64,000 nt of DNA from Chthoniobacter flavus Ellin428 (GCF_000173075.1 NZ_ABVL01000028.1:1-64000); one strand, 5' to 3'. Shown: positions 1 through 7,681, counted from the first letter of the stretch. The notes: a model not told the origin generated them from the letters alone. Program-made: numbers and translations.

Positions 1-337
1 TCCATTGGAAGATGCCGGTGACCATGAGCAGCAATCCGCTCAGGATCGTGCTGTTGCTCTTCATCACCGGCGAGAGCAATGCGGCCCCATGCAACCCCCA
101 CTGCGCGAGCGCGGCGATCAAGCTGAACCCGCACCAGACGATGAGATAACCAAGAACGAAAAGCCCGGTCGGCACGAAGGGCCGCTCCTGCTCGCGGCGC
201 TGACGATTGACCCGCGCAAACGTCAGGATCATCGGGGTGGCGGAAGGGATCATCATCGCCACCATCATCTCCGCCCACATGAGAAACAGCGGCACGATGG
301 CGAATGGCGACCACGGCTGGGTATCGGGTCCCGACAT
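1..337 (-). CDS. DUF2182 integral membrane protein (3' part beyond window edge)
   Basis: Reading leftwards from the ATG at 337, the frame stays open to the window edge. It carries the hallmark DUF2182 segment FLMWAEMMVAMMIPSATPMI, then FARVNR, a second membrane segment (LFVLGYLIVWCGFSLIAAL) and a third (ILSGLLLMVTGIFQW). The family is predicted to be metal-binding and membrane-embedded; its function is not established. Members usually have another transmembrane segment before the MMVAMM motif. Here no ATG, GTG or TTG start lies upstream before an in-frame TAG near 494-496, so the gene may lack its 5' end, or the start may be non-canonical. The C-terminus is outside the window. The family call is confident; the start is not. 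Confidence 0.8.
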   Translation of the reverse strand, partial: MSGPDTQPWSPFAIVPLFLMWAEMMVAMMIPSATPMILTFARVNRQRREQERPFVPTGLFVLGYLIVWCGFSLIAALAQWGLHGAALLSPVMKSNSTILSGLLLMVTGIFQW

Positions 338-513
338 CGCTATCCCGGCGCACTGGCAAATCCCGGTCTGCGCGACCGTGCCGAAAAGATTTTCAAGGAA
401 GCCGGTGCCGAAGATATTAGCACGGTAGCGGAAGCGAGTGTTCCAAACACTTAGGGAAAACAGCTTATTCCCACAGATAAGATCATCAAACCCCTAACCC
501 GCGATTCGAGGAT

Positions 514-774
514 ATGAGCCGTCCGCGTATTGACATCCAAGTTCCTGACCAACCGTTCACCACGCACACGTTGGAAGAACGCTATCCCCATTTGAGTCAC
601 ACCTTGATTCACAAGCGAGTAAAGGAGTGGCTCAGCGGAGGCAAAGTGAAATGCATTGGCAAGCAGCAACAGGAAATCGCCCAGCAAAAAGCTTGGTTCC
701 TTTATGAGCCGGTCTGCGGTTCCCGCAGCCCGGAGTCGCGTGCGGACCAGCTCATCGCTGCTGGTCACAATTAG
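514..774 (+). CDS. Small hypothetical protein, possible winged-helix-like fold
   Basis: This is an 86-residue frame starting with MSRPRIDIQVPDQPF. It has a coding-like composition, with charged, helix-forming stretches (LIHKRVKEWLSGGKVKCIG) that recall small DNA-binding helix-turn-helix or winged-helix domains. That is only a resemblance. The competing minus-strand frame over the same DNA (451-768) looks less natural. No family is recognised. It stands alone downstream of the truncated DUF2182 gene on the opposite strand. The roughly 250 bp after it, up to the repeat at 1021, show no convincing gene. Confidence 0.45.
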   Translation: MSRPRIDIQVPDQPFTTHTLEERYPHLSHTLIHKRVKEWLSGGKVKCIGKQQQEIAQQKAWFLYEPVCGSRSPESRADQLIAAGHN

Positions 775-1020
775 CGCCGGAAGCCGGCTCTTCCTGCACT
801 ATCGAGCGATGGGAGTGATGCCTGGCCGGTCCGGATGCGTCATCCGGTCCCCCGATGCGATCGCGGCCGGGCCGTGAGCTGATTCCGCCGGGCGCAAAAG
901 GGAGTGGCCACTGGGAGCGTGCGCTGAAAAACGGGACCGCCGCCCCACCGCTGAAACAGAGTTTCGCCGAAGGAGTGCATGACCAAAGCCTCACTTTGGT
1001 AACGAGGAGAAAACGAGGAA

Positions 1021-1224
1021 GGAGAATCACTCGGCCTATGACATCCAATCGCAGCGACGCTGCCCTCCTCCGACTGTCGCCCGCGGCCGACCAGCCTCCA
1101 CTGGCCCGTTTTTGTCTTGCGGTCAGAGAAATGCTGGTGTCGGCTGTCGGGCTGCGGCCAGTAGACCCGAGACGATATGCCGATCATTTTCCCTTCTCCC
1201 GGTCGGTTCAATAAGATGTTAGAC
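1021..1224. repeat. Dispersed repeat family R1, copy a (ends GTTAGAC)
   Basis: This block begins with CTCGGCCTATGACATCCAAT and ends with GATGTTAGAC. It closely matches 6141-6345 and, for its first two thirds, 7467-7602. The 3' end carries a GTTAGRC heptamer placed 22 bp before the start codon of the next small gene, as an integron cassette junction would be. The repeat shows open frames on both strands in all copies, but they are not credible genes. Its function is unknown. Confidence 0.8.
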
Positions 1225-1246
1225 TACTCGACCACGCACCCTTGAC

Positions 1247-1531
1247 ATGAGCATTCTCAAATGGTTCGAGCGGAAGTTATTCACGGGTGAGGTCGTGCAA
1301 GATTACGGCAACCTTCGTGACGAGCGCACTGGCGTTGCGCGGCTTCGCACGTCCATACTACTCTGCCGCCGGAAGGGGAAGCTGCAGTTGGTCGTTCGGA
1401 GCGTTGGCACTGCGCCACTCGGAGCCAGCGCACAGTATGCGATGATTGATGTGACGCCACAAACGCTCCAGAGGCTCGGAGAGATTGTTTCAGATGCAAA
1501 AACACAATTGGAGAAGGAGCATGTGGCCTAA
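1247..1531 (+). CDS. Small hypothetical protein (cassette-like gene)
   Basis: This encodes a 94-residue soluble protein starting MSILKWFERKLFTGEVVQDY, with a beta-rich centre (TSILLCRRKGKLQLVVRS) and an amphipathic C-terminal helix (TLQRLGEIVSDAKTQLEKE). No signal peptide or membrane segment is visible and no family is recognised. The gene sits tightly between two dispersed repeats: R1 ends 22 bp upstream in GTTAGAC, and R2 begins inside its last codons (GGCCTAAGC). Small orphan genes packed between repeats like this are typical of mobile gene cassettes. The frame is convincing from its composition and from its fit between the repeats. Confidence 0.65.
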   Translation: MSILKWFERKLFTGEVVQDYGNLRDERTGVARLRTSILLCRRKGKLQLVVRSVGTAPLGASAQYAMIDVTPQTLQRLGEIVSDAKTQLEKEHVA

Positions 1532-1763
1532 GCAAGCGCTGCAACGAATTGTCGCCACGTATCCTCCTCGACCTACATTGCACGCCTCCGGCATTTTGGG
1601 GAGGCGCTATCGCATGGGCAGTCCTCCGGGCCGTCATGCCTGCTGCCCCCCGAAAAACCCACCGCGCAGCAGTCAGGGCTCGCCCACGGACCGGGCTCCG
1701 CTTATCCCGTACACCGCCGCCTCGGCCGTCCCTCCGCAGTCGCCGAGCTTAAGGTCGTTAGGC
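1526..1763. repeat. Dispersed repeat family R2, copy a (GCCTA...GTTAGGC)
   Basis: This 238-bp block starts GCCTAAGCAAGCGCTGCAAC and ends in GTTAGGC. It matches 7682-7918 along its whole length at roughly 80-85% by eye. Its ends are complementary heptamers (GCCTA.. and ..TTAGGC), as in integron attC sites, but it is longer than classical attC and its interior is not obviously palindromic. It separates the gene ending at 1531 from the gene remnant starting at 1768. Confidence 0.8.
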
Positions 1764-1767
1764 GACT

Positions 1768-1894
1768 ATGACACCTGATCGCGAATCCCTCATTCGCTTG
1801 CTTGCTGTGCACTGCATCGCTGGGGTGCTGTTTAGCCCGATCGAGTAACTCGACCGAACGTTTTTTCCGGCGCACTGGCGATATAATTAGTTGA
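1768..1894 (+). pseudogene. Degraded copy of the 8223-8477 membrane protein gene
   Basis: The first 18 codons match the start of the gene at 8223 (MTPDRESLIRLL..). Relative to that gene, 34 codons (102 bp, in frame) are missing, after which the sequences match again (GVLFSPIE). A CAA-to-TAA change then gives a stop at 1846-1848. DNA similarity continues past the stop to about 1890 (CGAACGTTTTTTCCGGCGCA). The leading AGGCGACTATGACACC is shared with the intact copy, but the upstream gene (7933-8226) is absent here and R2 abuts directly. From the stop to 1951 there is no gene. Confidence 0.85.
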
Positions 1895-1951
1895 CGTCGT
1901 TATTGGGGTTATCGGTTATCGGGACCAAAACTGTCAAGAGTTGACCCCGTC

Positions 1952-2059
1952 TTACCGTCTCGTTGCCGCTCCCCTCCGCAAAGAAATCAAGGCGAACAAT
2001 CCCACGAAAAGCCCCGCTCCCAGACAAGCCAGCCCGGCAATGACTTTAATCGTTCGCAT
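1952..2059 (-). CDS. Small single-pass membrane protein
   Basis: This 35-residue frame starts MRTIKVIAGLACLGAGLFVG and has one hydrophobic segment (residues 5-27) followed by a basic tail (LRRGAATRR). It begins 14 bp after the stop of the 2074-2559 gene, in the same direction, so it probably is the last gene of the minus-strand operon that starts at 3459. No family can be assigned to something this short. The position supports it more than the sequence does. Confidence 0.45.
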   Translation of the reverse strand: MRTIKVIAGLACLGAGLFVGLFALISLRRGAATRR

Positions 2060-2073
2060 GGTTTTTTCCACTT

Positions 2074-2559
2074 TCACTTCCAAGCCGATTCGTCGGGTCC
2101 ATACGGCTCGTATTCCTGGAGAAAGGCGGTAAATGCCTGCCTGACCTCGGCCAGCGTGCGATGCATCCCGTCGCGAGCGAGCGCATATTCATCCTCCAGG
2201 GTCACGAGTCGGAAATAGATCTCCTCCGGAAAACGCCCACCGCCGGCCATATGATAGAGACGAACCACTAACGGCTCCCAGTTGGCCGCGGACGAGGAAA
2301 TGAAATGCGCCGCAGCCCCAAGGAGCATTCGCACCGGCAATCCCGAGGTCACCTGTCCGGGCACATCGTGGAGGAGATCCGCCACCCGGCTGGCGGGCTG
2401 GGCAGCAGCGAGGCAAAGTTCAATGAACGCGATATGCGGCGAGGTCTCGGCGCCCACGATCGAATCCGCCCAGCGCACCACCTCTGCAGGTTCGCGAAGA
2501 CCCGCCAGCAGGCTGAGTCGATAGAACTCCCCCAGGTCTTTGCGGGTGGGTTCCATCAT
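2074..2559 (-). CDS. Helical hypothetical protein, immunity-protein-like
   Basis: I chose the ATG at 2559 (MMEPTRKDLGEFYRLSLLAG), seven bases after the preceding stop. A longer reading from 2655 would overlap the upstream gene and adds only low-complexity residues. The roughly 161-residue product is alpha-helical, with features such as EPAEVVRWADSIV and FIELCLAAAQ. This resembles small soluble immunity-type proteins in which a WAD motif is followed by a P..IELSLA helix, but the link is from memory of general patterns and is weak. It is the third gene of a tight operon (3459-1952). No catalytic motif is apparent. Confidence 0.65.
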   Translation of the reverse strand: MMEPTRKDLGEFYRLSLLAGLREPAEVVRWADSIVGAETSPHIAFIELCLAAAQPASRVADLLHDVPGQVTSGLPVRMLLGAAAHFISSSAANWEPLVVRLYHMAGGGRFPEEIYFRLVTLEDEYALARDGMHRTLAEVRQAFTAFLQEYEPYGPDESAWK

Positions 2560-2566
2560 GCTCGCT

Positions 2567-3004
2567 TCACTTTCCACTTTGCCCCGGCCCTCCGGCCTCG
2601 CCCTGCGGACTGCCCGGCCACGGCGGGGTCGTTTGTCTCGTTCCACCCGGCTCACCCTCCACTTTCATCCCGACGCTCGCGTTCTGATTGGTCGCAACGG
2701 TCAAGAGGCCATTCATGGAACCGATATCGCAGGTGCCGCGATTGTTCTTGAAGAGGATGAATGACGTTTTGGTCCCCGGAATGGAAACCTCGTATTGCCC
2801 GTACGGCAGCAGCTTCGACTCACCTTTGCGCAACTCATATTGCTGGCCGCCATGACTCCCCTCCAGACTCACGATCCAGATCCGCGGGTAGTCATGATTG
2901 GAGATTGCGCCGTAGGGATGAGCCATCCCCCAGACCGCATCGCTGGCCGCCGCGACCAGGAAACACAGCAAAGCACCCAAGGCGATGTGCAGGAACGTGC
3001 GCAT
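2567..3004 (-). CDS. Secreted hypothetical protein
   Basis: The 145-residue product has a clear signal peptide (MRTFLHIALGALLCFLVAAA, cleavage probably after SDA or VWG). A short beta-rich domain with HGGQQYELRKGESKLLPYGQ follows, and the tail is Pro/Gly-rich. No family is recognised. The start codon is 5 bp after the stop of the 3010-3459 gene, and the next gene begins 7 bp after this stop, so it belongs to one operon. Export to the periplasm or outside is inferred from the signal peptide. Confidence 0.65.
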   Translation of the reverse strand: MRTFLHIALGALLCFLVAAASDAVWGMAHPYGAISNHDYPRIWIVSLEGSHGGQQYELRKGESKLLPYGQYEVSIPGTKTSFILFKNNRGTCDIGSMNGLLTVATNQNASVGMKVEGEPGGTRQTTPPWPGSPQGEAGGPGQSGK

Positions 3005-3009
3005 GAATC

Positions 3010-3459
3010 CTACTGGCCCCCTGCTTTTTTAAGCTGCCGGATCCGCTCGTCGATGGTCACAAAAAGTTTTCCGAGGCGCGCCGGGTATTCGACTTCCAAC
3101 TCATTCCACCAATCTGCAGACCGGAGTAATAACGACATCGTGTCGCCGAGAGTGGGCAAAAAGATTTTCATTTCAAACTCTGGCGATAGCACGCGGTTGA
3201 TCGATTGGAGAATCAACTCAGGATCCATTCCCTCGAGAATGTCCACGTAATACGTTCCCTCTCCTTTCTCGACCGCAAAACGACTCTCGTCGAATGCCCG
3301 AAATCGCCAATACCCATTGGGCAGGTGCCGCTGCACTGACCGGAGGATAGCTTCGCCATCGTCTCGACTATCGACAACCACGCAATATTCGTGACGCCCG
3401 AATGCTCTCAGCGCGCCACCACCATCCACTAACACCCGCTCAAATTCCTGAAGTTTCAT
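3010..3459 (-). CDS. Hypothetical protein, first gene of a small operon
   Basis: I chose the ATG at 3459 (MKLQEFERVLVDGGG) over an upstream TTG at 3495. The 149-residue protein is soluble, acidic and mixed alpha/beta. It has YYVDILEGMDPELILQSINR in the middle and a C-terminal helix rich in Arg and Lys. No enzyme motif or membrane segment is visible. Compact proteins of this kind next to secreted and membrane partners are often immunity or adaptor proteins, but I have no family evidence. Downstream spacing is 5 bp. Confidence 0.6.
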   Translation of the reverse strand: MKLQEFERVLVDGGGALRAFGRHEYCVVVDSRDDGEAILRSVQRHLPNGYWRFRAFDESRFAVEKGEGTYYVDILEGMDPELILQSINRVLSPEFEMKIFLPTLGDTMSLLLRSADWWNELEVEYPARLGKLFVTIDERIRQLKKAGGQ

Positions 3460-3586
3460 CGAGAGCTGATTGTTTGGAAGCCCATCCTTTCCCAAAAGCG
3501 GACTGTGATTCGAACTTTTCCTTGGTCAGCAAACCAATGAAGGTCTGAGCGATATCGAATCATGTGCAGCTATTCCGGCTTCGTAG

Positions 3587-3874
3587 TCATCGGATGGGCG
3601 CTGGGTTGGACCGCCGCTCAAGGATGGCGCGGCAACGCGCGAGACCCAACGTCGGCAAGGCCAGCACCGCGAAGACCCCTGCTCCCAAGGCAAACTGCAC
3701 TCCTTCCGAAATCCGCCGCTGCCGCTCCAACTCCACGAAAGTCTCCGGCGAGGGCCGCTCCTTCGCGGCGTACATGGCCCGAGTCAGATCCAAGCGTAGA
3801 ATGCACGTCTCCGAGGCAGACCAAATCGCCACGAAGAACTCAGCGCCAAGAGAAATGACCACGATCGGCTTCAC
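3587..3874 (-). CDS. Two-pass membrane protein
   Basis: This 95-residue protein starts at a GTG (VKPIVVISLGAEFFVAIW). It has a hydrophobic N-terminal segment and a second one near residues 58-78 (FALGAGVFAVLALPTLGLAR), separated by a charged linker. No family is recognised. It lies about 130 bp upstream of, and in the same direction as, the 3459-1952 operon. The GTG start has no better ATG alternative in frame. Confidence 0.5.
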   Translation of the reverse strand: MKPIVVISLGAEFFVAIWSASETCILRLDLTRAMYAAKERPSPETFVELERQRRISEGVQFALGAGVFAVLALPTLGLARCRAILERRSNPAPIR

Positions 3875-3962
3875 CCACCGAACGTCTCACTGAACGGACC
3901 GGAAAGGGAGAAAAAAAGGGCTACCACGGAGTCCGTTTTCGCCGGTTCACCCTTCATCCTTC

Positions 3963-4163
3963 TCGTGCCCAAGCTCCAGCTTGGACACGCCCGTTTCTCG
4001 GAAGCTCCCGCTTCCCTTCCCGTCCGCGGCCCCCGACTGAGGTGGATGACGATCTCCGAGCGCGATGGCAAATACCCACACGCCGGAGGCGTCCATCTTG
4101 TTGCGCTCGTGCCCAAACTCAGGAGTTTCCCTCTCGTTCCCAAAGCGCTTCGCTAACTTTGGG
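3963..4163. repeat. Dispersed repeat family R3, copy a
   Basis: The segment starts TCGTGCCCAAGCTCCAGCTT and is nearly identical to 5953-6136 over about 165 bp. Both copies end in a TTTGGG(A/C)ACGAG boundary that forms an imperfect dyad with the start (CTCGTGCCCAAGC). It lies in the 438-bp gap between 3874 and 4313, which contains no other gene. The last 150 bp of that gap (4164-4312) show nothing I recognise beyond the promoter region of the next gene. Confidence 0.75.
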
Positions 4164-4312
4164 AACGAGGTCAATGGCCCCGTTCGACTAACCGGAAACG
4201 CGAGGTATTGGAGCAACGGCGACTGGAATTGCGACGAACATCCGCCTTTTAACCGCCGCCAAAGGGTGTTTCCCTATCCGGCAGGACAATAAAAACCGAT
4301 TGAATACCATTT

Positions 4313-4903
4313 ATGACATCATACTTAAGAGTAGTCTTCCTCGCGATGTTGGGGATGGCTTTAGCTCCTGAGCTATTTGCAGAACCAACGGGTATTTCCG
4401 TCACTCCGATGGACAGATTGCTGGAGAAGCCCGAGAGCTTTAATGGACAGCGAGTCAGAACAGTAGGATACGCATTATTTCCGGCGCGTAATCAGTCATA
4501 TCTCTTCGTAAGCAATGAGACCGGCGACAGGATGATTCTTACCTCCGCTATTTGCATTGAATATCCAGCGGCGGCATGGGAGAAAATTAAAGATTACAGG
4601 CCGGGTTGGGTTGAAATCTCCGGTCTCTTCCATGCGACGCCTCCAGGCGTTGTCAGCACTGCGGGTACGTCTTGTACGATTTCTATTGACGATCAATTCG
4701 CCATCGCCCCAGTCCTCTCCTACCACGAAACGGAGCGGGAGAAGCTTGTCATCAACATCGCTCGTCTGAGTGCAATCCTCGATGCCGCCAAAACGCCAAA
4801 AGCGCATCCTTCTGAGGAAGAACTCGAATTGCAGCTAAAACGGAGCGTTTTGAGATTGCGGCGATATGACCTAACTGGGAAGGTTCCTATGGACGGGGAG
4901 TAA
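4313..4903 (+). CDS. Secreted hypothetical protein
   Basis: The 196-residue product starts MTSYLRVVFLAMLGMALAPE, a signal peptide with probable cleavage near ELFAEP. The mature part opens with MDRLLEKPESFNGQRVRTVG. This opening and the strand pattern (VRTVGYALF, SYLFVSNE, WVEISGLF) resemble small periplasmic OB-fold-like domains of the LEKPESFxGKxVxVxG type. The C-terminal 50 residues form charged helices. No enzymatic residues are apparent. It is monocistronic, between repeat R3a and repeat R4a. The OB-fold suggestion is an inference. Confidence 0.7.
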   Translation: MTSYLRVVFLAMLGMALAPELFAEPTGISVTPMDRLLEKPESFNGQRVRTVGYALFPARNQSYLFVSNETGDRMILTSAICIEYPAAAWEKIKDYRPGWVEISGLFHATPPGVVSTAGTSCTISIDDQFAIAPVLSYHETEREKLVINIARLSAILDAAKTPKAHPSEEELELQLKRSVLRLRRYDLTGKVPMDGE

Positions 4904-4911
4904 CGGTTCTC

Positions 4912-5036
4912 CTCGTCCCCACGCTCCAGCTTGGGAATGTCCCTATCCTGGATGCTCCCGCATCCTTGGAACGGACCGACGAAGCTGAAGCTTCGCAGAA
5001 AGGTGCGTCCCCAAGCATGGAGCTTGGGAACGAGAG
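4912..5036. repeat. Dispersed repeat family R4, copy a
   Basis: This block starts CCTCGTCCCCACGCTCCAGC and ends AGCATGGAGCTTGGGAACGA. It matches 8633-8763. Each copy contains the palindrome CCAAGCTCCAGCTTGG (here with a mismatch) at its left end and a complementary form at its right end, so the whole 125 bp could fold into a hairpin. Such dyads are common between genes of this kind of organism. The rest of the gap to 5140 is featureless. Confidence 0.8.
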
Positions 5037-5139
5037 TACCAAGTGCTACCCATTACCTCCTCCGTCGTGATAAACGATATTTTTGGGATATCCCTCCGGC
5101 TCCAAGGGGGACAGCAATCCGCATCACTGTAAGGATGAC

Positions 5140-5871
5140 CTACTTCGCTTTCGCCTCGCCCACACCCGTCACTTCGGCCTTGAGGATGAAGAACTGGATT
5201 TGGTTGCTCCCCTCCGGTCCGCGAAACTCGGCCAGCAGTACCCGTTTGCCGGTGGTGACGGTCAGGCTCGTCGTCGTCTTTGCCGTGTAGAATCGTGGTT
5301 GTTTGATTTCCCAATCATGACCATTCGCATCGCGCCCGCTGGCGACAGCCACCGTATCGAGCAGGCGCACGTATTGCGGCACGATGTTCAGGTCGATGGT
5401 CTTGCCATCCGGTCCTATGACGGGCTCAACCTCCAGCGTGGCCCCGGTATTGCGCGTCTCGAACCCCGTGGGCACCGGCGCACCGCCGGCCGAGAGTTGA
5501 GGAGGTTCCGGCGGGGCTGGCTTTTCTGGTCCGCCATGGGATGCGGATGCCGCAGGCGGGCGCGGACCATACTCGCTTGCGTAACGGACTTCCTGGATGT
5601 CCTCGGTCACCGCGCGCTGGCCCGATTTCGTCACGACCTCCGGCCAGCCGAGGAGCGTGGCTTTGTCCTCCGCGATCATCTTTTGAATTTGGCTGAATGC
5701 ACCGTCGATGCTGCCGGCGTCCCGCAGGTTCGGGAGTAGCGGCAACCCTTTGCCCAAGGGCATCGAAACCATTTGGACTTCGACGCGCACGCCCGGCGCT
5801 TCCGGGACTTGCGCGAAGGTGGAAAGAGCGGCGAGGCTCAGGACGGTGAGGATTGGGAGGGGGGATTTCAT
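5140..5871 (-). CDS. Secreted protein with secretin-like C-terminal domain
   Basis: The ATG at 5871 gives a signal peptide (MKSPLPILTVLSLAALSTFA), so I prefer it to an upstream start. The 243-residue product has an N-terminal part (VRVEVQMVSMPLGKGLPLLP) and a Pro-rich linker. The C-terminal half shows the pattern GATLEVEPVIGPDGKTIDLN, followed by TAKTTTSLTVTTGKRVLLAE. This matches the conserved strand pattern of the type II/III secretion secretin core (TG..L.V.P.....G.I.L, then a T-rich strand and GQ.vvl). It is far shorter than a full secretin and lacks N-domains and a pore region, so a truncated stand-alone domain is more likely than a working secretion pore. Confidence 0.75.
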   Translation of the reverse strand: MKSPLPILTVLSLAALSTFAQVPEAPGVRVEVQMVSMPLGKGLPLLPNLRDAGSIDGAFSQIQKMIAEDKATLLGWPEVVTKSGQRAVTEDIQEVRYASEYGPRPPAASASHGGPEKPAPPEPPQLSAGGAPVPTGFETRNTGATLEVEPVIGPDGKTIDLNIVPQYVRLLDTVAVASGRDANGHDWEIKQPRFYTAKTTTSLTVTTGKRVLLAEFRGPEGSNQIQFFILKAEVTGVGEAKAK

Positions 5872-5952
5872 GGTGGTCAAGTTGGAGGATGGCAGCAAAG
5901 CAACGCGCTGGAAGTCCTTTCCGCGCGCGCGTGGTTCGAGCGAGCTCTCCCC

Positions 5953-6136
5953 TCGTGCCCAAGCTCCAGCTTGGACACGCCCGTGTCCCGGAAGCTCCCG
6001 CTTCCCTTCCCGTCCGTGGCCCCCGACCGAGGTGGATCGCGATCTCCGAGCGCGATGGCAAATACCCACACGCCGGAGGCGTCCATCTTGTTGCGCTCTC
6101 TCTCCCCATGCCCAAACTCAGGAGTTTGGGCACGAG
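5953..6136. repeat. Dispersed repeat family R3, copy b
   Basis: This second copy of the block at 3963-4163 is almost identical over about 165 bp, including GAGCGCGATGGCAAATACCC and ACACGCCGGAGGCGTCCATC. It starts in the upstream region of the secretin-like gene (5871) and joins R1 copy b at 6141, so the two repeat families are directly adjacent here. Confidence 0.8.
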
Positions 6137-6140
6137 AGAA

Positions 6141-6345
6141 CGAGGAATCAGTCGGCAGATGACACCCAATCGAAGCGACGCTGCCCTACTCCGACTGCCG
6201 TCCGCGGCCGACCAGCCTCCACTGGCCTGCTTTCGACTTGCGGTCGGAGAGATGTTGGTGTCGGCTGTCGGGCTGCGGCCAGTAGACCCGAGACGATATG
6301 CCGATCATTTTCCCCCCTCCCGGTCGGTCCGATAACATGTTAGGC
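6141..6345. repeat. Dispersed repeat family R1, copy b (ends GTTAGGC)
   Basis: It aligns with 1021-1224 along its whole length, with identical stretches such as TGTCGGCTGTCGGGCTGCGG and AGACCCGAGACGATATGCCG. It ends in ACATGTTAGGC, and the next gene starts 9 bp after the heptamer. The heptamer matches the integron R' core consensus GTTRRRY. Confidence 0.85.
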
Positions 6346-6353
6346 GCTTTCCC

Positions 6354-6794
6354 ATGTCACGCATTTTGATTCCAGCTTTATGCGGCCTAGTCGGCGGCCT
6401 CATTGCCGTCGCCGCCGGGCTTTTCTATTTCTATCGCACCTTGCCCGCGAGTGGCTACTTGCAGATTTCACGAGGCGACGGAGGCCCCGAGCTATCCAAG
6501 GATGTTGAGGTGCTTGAGCACGCCTCAAGACCGCAAGGTCTATACGTCCGCTTCAAGAACACAGGATCGAAACCCATCGAGATGGCTCACTTCCGAGTCC
6601 GCAGCTACAAGGACGGCAAGCTCTGGGCAGAGTTTGAGGAGACCATCTACTCCGAGACAAGTCCCGGAATGGAGCAGGAAGGCATTCTCAAGCTCCGCGA
6701 CTACCGCGACGGCAGCAAGACCTTCGACCTTTCCGATTGCCGCATCGAGGTTACGGTTCTTTATGGTTATGTTGTATCCACCAAACGCGCCTAA
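6354..6794 (+). CDS. Membrane-anchored hypothetical protein (cassette-like gene)
   Basis: This 146-residue protein has an N-terminal membrane anchor (LIPALCGLVGGLIAVAAGLF). The extracytoplasmic beta-rich domain after it contains LYVRFKNTGSKPIEMAHFRV, a pattern seen in small immunoglobulin-like or FxLYD-like domains where strands carry N(T)G.K.I. No family can be named with confidence. The start is 9 bp after GTTAGGC. The stop codon lies inside GCCTAAC (6789-6795), so the gene is framed by sequences that resemble the two ends of integron attachment sites. Confidence 0.7.
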   Translation: MSRILIPALCGLVGGLIAVAAGLFYFYRTLPASGYLQISRGDGGPELSKDVEVLEHASRPQGLYVRFKNTGSKPIEMAHFRVRSYKDGKLWAEFEETIYSETSPGMEQEGILKLRDYRDGSKTFDLSDCRIEVTVLYGYVVSTKRA

Positions 6795-7051
6795 CCCTGC
6801 GCTGCCGTTTCGACAAGCTCCCGTTTCGACAAGCTCCCGTTTCGACAAGCTCAAGGTCCCGAGCCTGCCGAGGGAAAGGTCCCGAGCCCGCCGAAGGAAA
6901 GGTCCCGAGCCCGCCGAAGGAAAGGTCCCGAGCCTACCGAGGGAAAGGTCCTGAGTTTATCGAAGGACAGCAAACGGGCCGGGAACTCGCTTCTGCGTTC
7001 GACGCGCTCACCGGCCCGTCTCCCGCGACTGCGGGATTGGGGTCGTTAAGC
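6789..7051. other. attC-like segment with inserted tandem repeats
   Basis: It opens with GCCTAACCCTGCG overlapping the stop codon of the upstream gene and closes with GTTAAGC at 7045-7051, 22 bp before the next start codon. Both ends fit the integron core consensus (RYYYAAC and GTTRRRY). Near the 3' end is a strong hairpin: ACGGGCCGG (6974-6982) pairs with CCGGCCCGT (7011-7019). Between the 5' core and the hairpin lie the tandem repeats at 6807-6967, which would be an unusual insertion in an attC site. No integrase gene is in the window. Confidence 0.4.
6807..6967. repeat. Two tandem repeat arrays (16 bp x3, 23 bp x5)
   Basis: Three units of GTTTCGACAAGCTCCC (16 bp, from 6807) are followed by five units of a 23-bp repeat (AAGGTCCCGAGCCTGCCGAR plus GGA, 6853-6967). 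The two together resemble the TTCGACAAGCTC...GAGCC.GCCGAAGG dyad motif that is dispersed in many soil bacteria, here amplified. The array lies between two genes and is translated in no credible frame. Confidence 0.85.
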
Positions 7052-7072
7052 CAGGAACCATAGCCCCAAGCC

Positions 7073-7438
7073 ATGAAAACAAGTGACACTCCCCTTCATG
7101 AGCGCCATCCCACGAATGCGGACATTCTTAGGCGGGCGGCGGCGGTGGCTTCTTCATTTCGCAAGATCTTCTGGATGGCGGCCGCACTCTTGTGTGCCGG
7201 CACGCTGCTCTATGCCTGGAAAGACCACAGTTGGGGCGCGCTTTTCATGGCATTAGTGGGTGCCCCGTTGGCAAATTTGATCCTGATCATTTTGGGGGTC
7301 ATCGGGGCGGTAATCCTCCGGTGGAAGCACCCATCCATCCCAGCCGTCGATTTGTTCCCGACCATCATCGTCGCTCCGTTGTTGTCGGCCATCATCAACC
7401 TGGTCGCCACATTTTTGATGCCTCTCCACGGATGCTGA
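7073..7438 (+). CDS. Multi-pass membrane protein
   Basis: This 121-residue protein starts MKTSDTPLHERHPTNADILR. Its cytoplasmic head is followed by three or four hydrophobic segments: IFWMAAALLCAGTLLYAW, LFMALVGAPLANLILIILGV, and a C-terminal one (IIVAPLLSAIINLVATFL). No family is recognised. It starts 22 bp after a GTTAAGC heptamer, in the same cassette-like setting as its neighbours. No operon partner is visible. The next 30 bp lead into repeat R1 copy c. Confidence 0.65.
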   Translation: MKTSDTPLHERHPTNADILRRAAAVASSFRKIFWMAAALLCAGTLLYAWKDHSWGALFMALVGAPLANLILIILGVIGAVILRWKHPSIPAVDLFPTIIVAPLLSAIINLVATFLMPLHGC

Positions 7439-7466
7439 CTCATTTTGGGCACGAGGGAACCAGAAA

Positions 7467-7602
7467 GGAGAATCAGTCGGCCTATGACATCCAATCGAAG
7501 CGCCGCTGCCCTACTCCGACTGCCACTCGCGGCCGGCCAGCCTCCACTGGCCCGCTTTTGCCTTGCGGTCAGAGAGCTGTTGGTGTCGGCTGTCGGGCTG
7601 CA
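7467..7602. repeat. Dispersed repeat family R1, copy c (3' truncated)
   Basis: It matches 1021-1224 and 6141-6345 from GGAGAATCAGTCGGCCTATG to GTGTCGGCTGTCGGGCTGC, then diverges abruptly at about 7602. The last third, including the terminal GTTAGGC, is missing. The 80 bp after the break, up to repeat R2b, encode no recognisable gene and could be a remnant of a lost cassette gene. Confidence 0.8.
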
Positions 7603-7681
7603 CCGCGTTTGGCGCTGTGATTACATCAACCGCAAACCCCAAGGACTTGGCTTTGACAGCTAACTCCCAAATTAACGAAGC

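Noticed and set aside
840-1214. Open frames on both strands covering repeat R1
   Set aside because: The same frames recur in every copy of the repeat with different breaks, and none has start signals or plausible composition. The repeat explains them.
6853-6967. A possible CRISPR array or protein repeat
   Set aside because: The 23-bp units are contiguous with no spacers, and no credible reading frame spans them.
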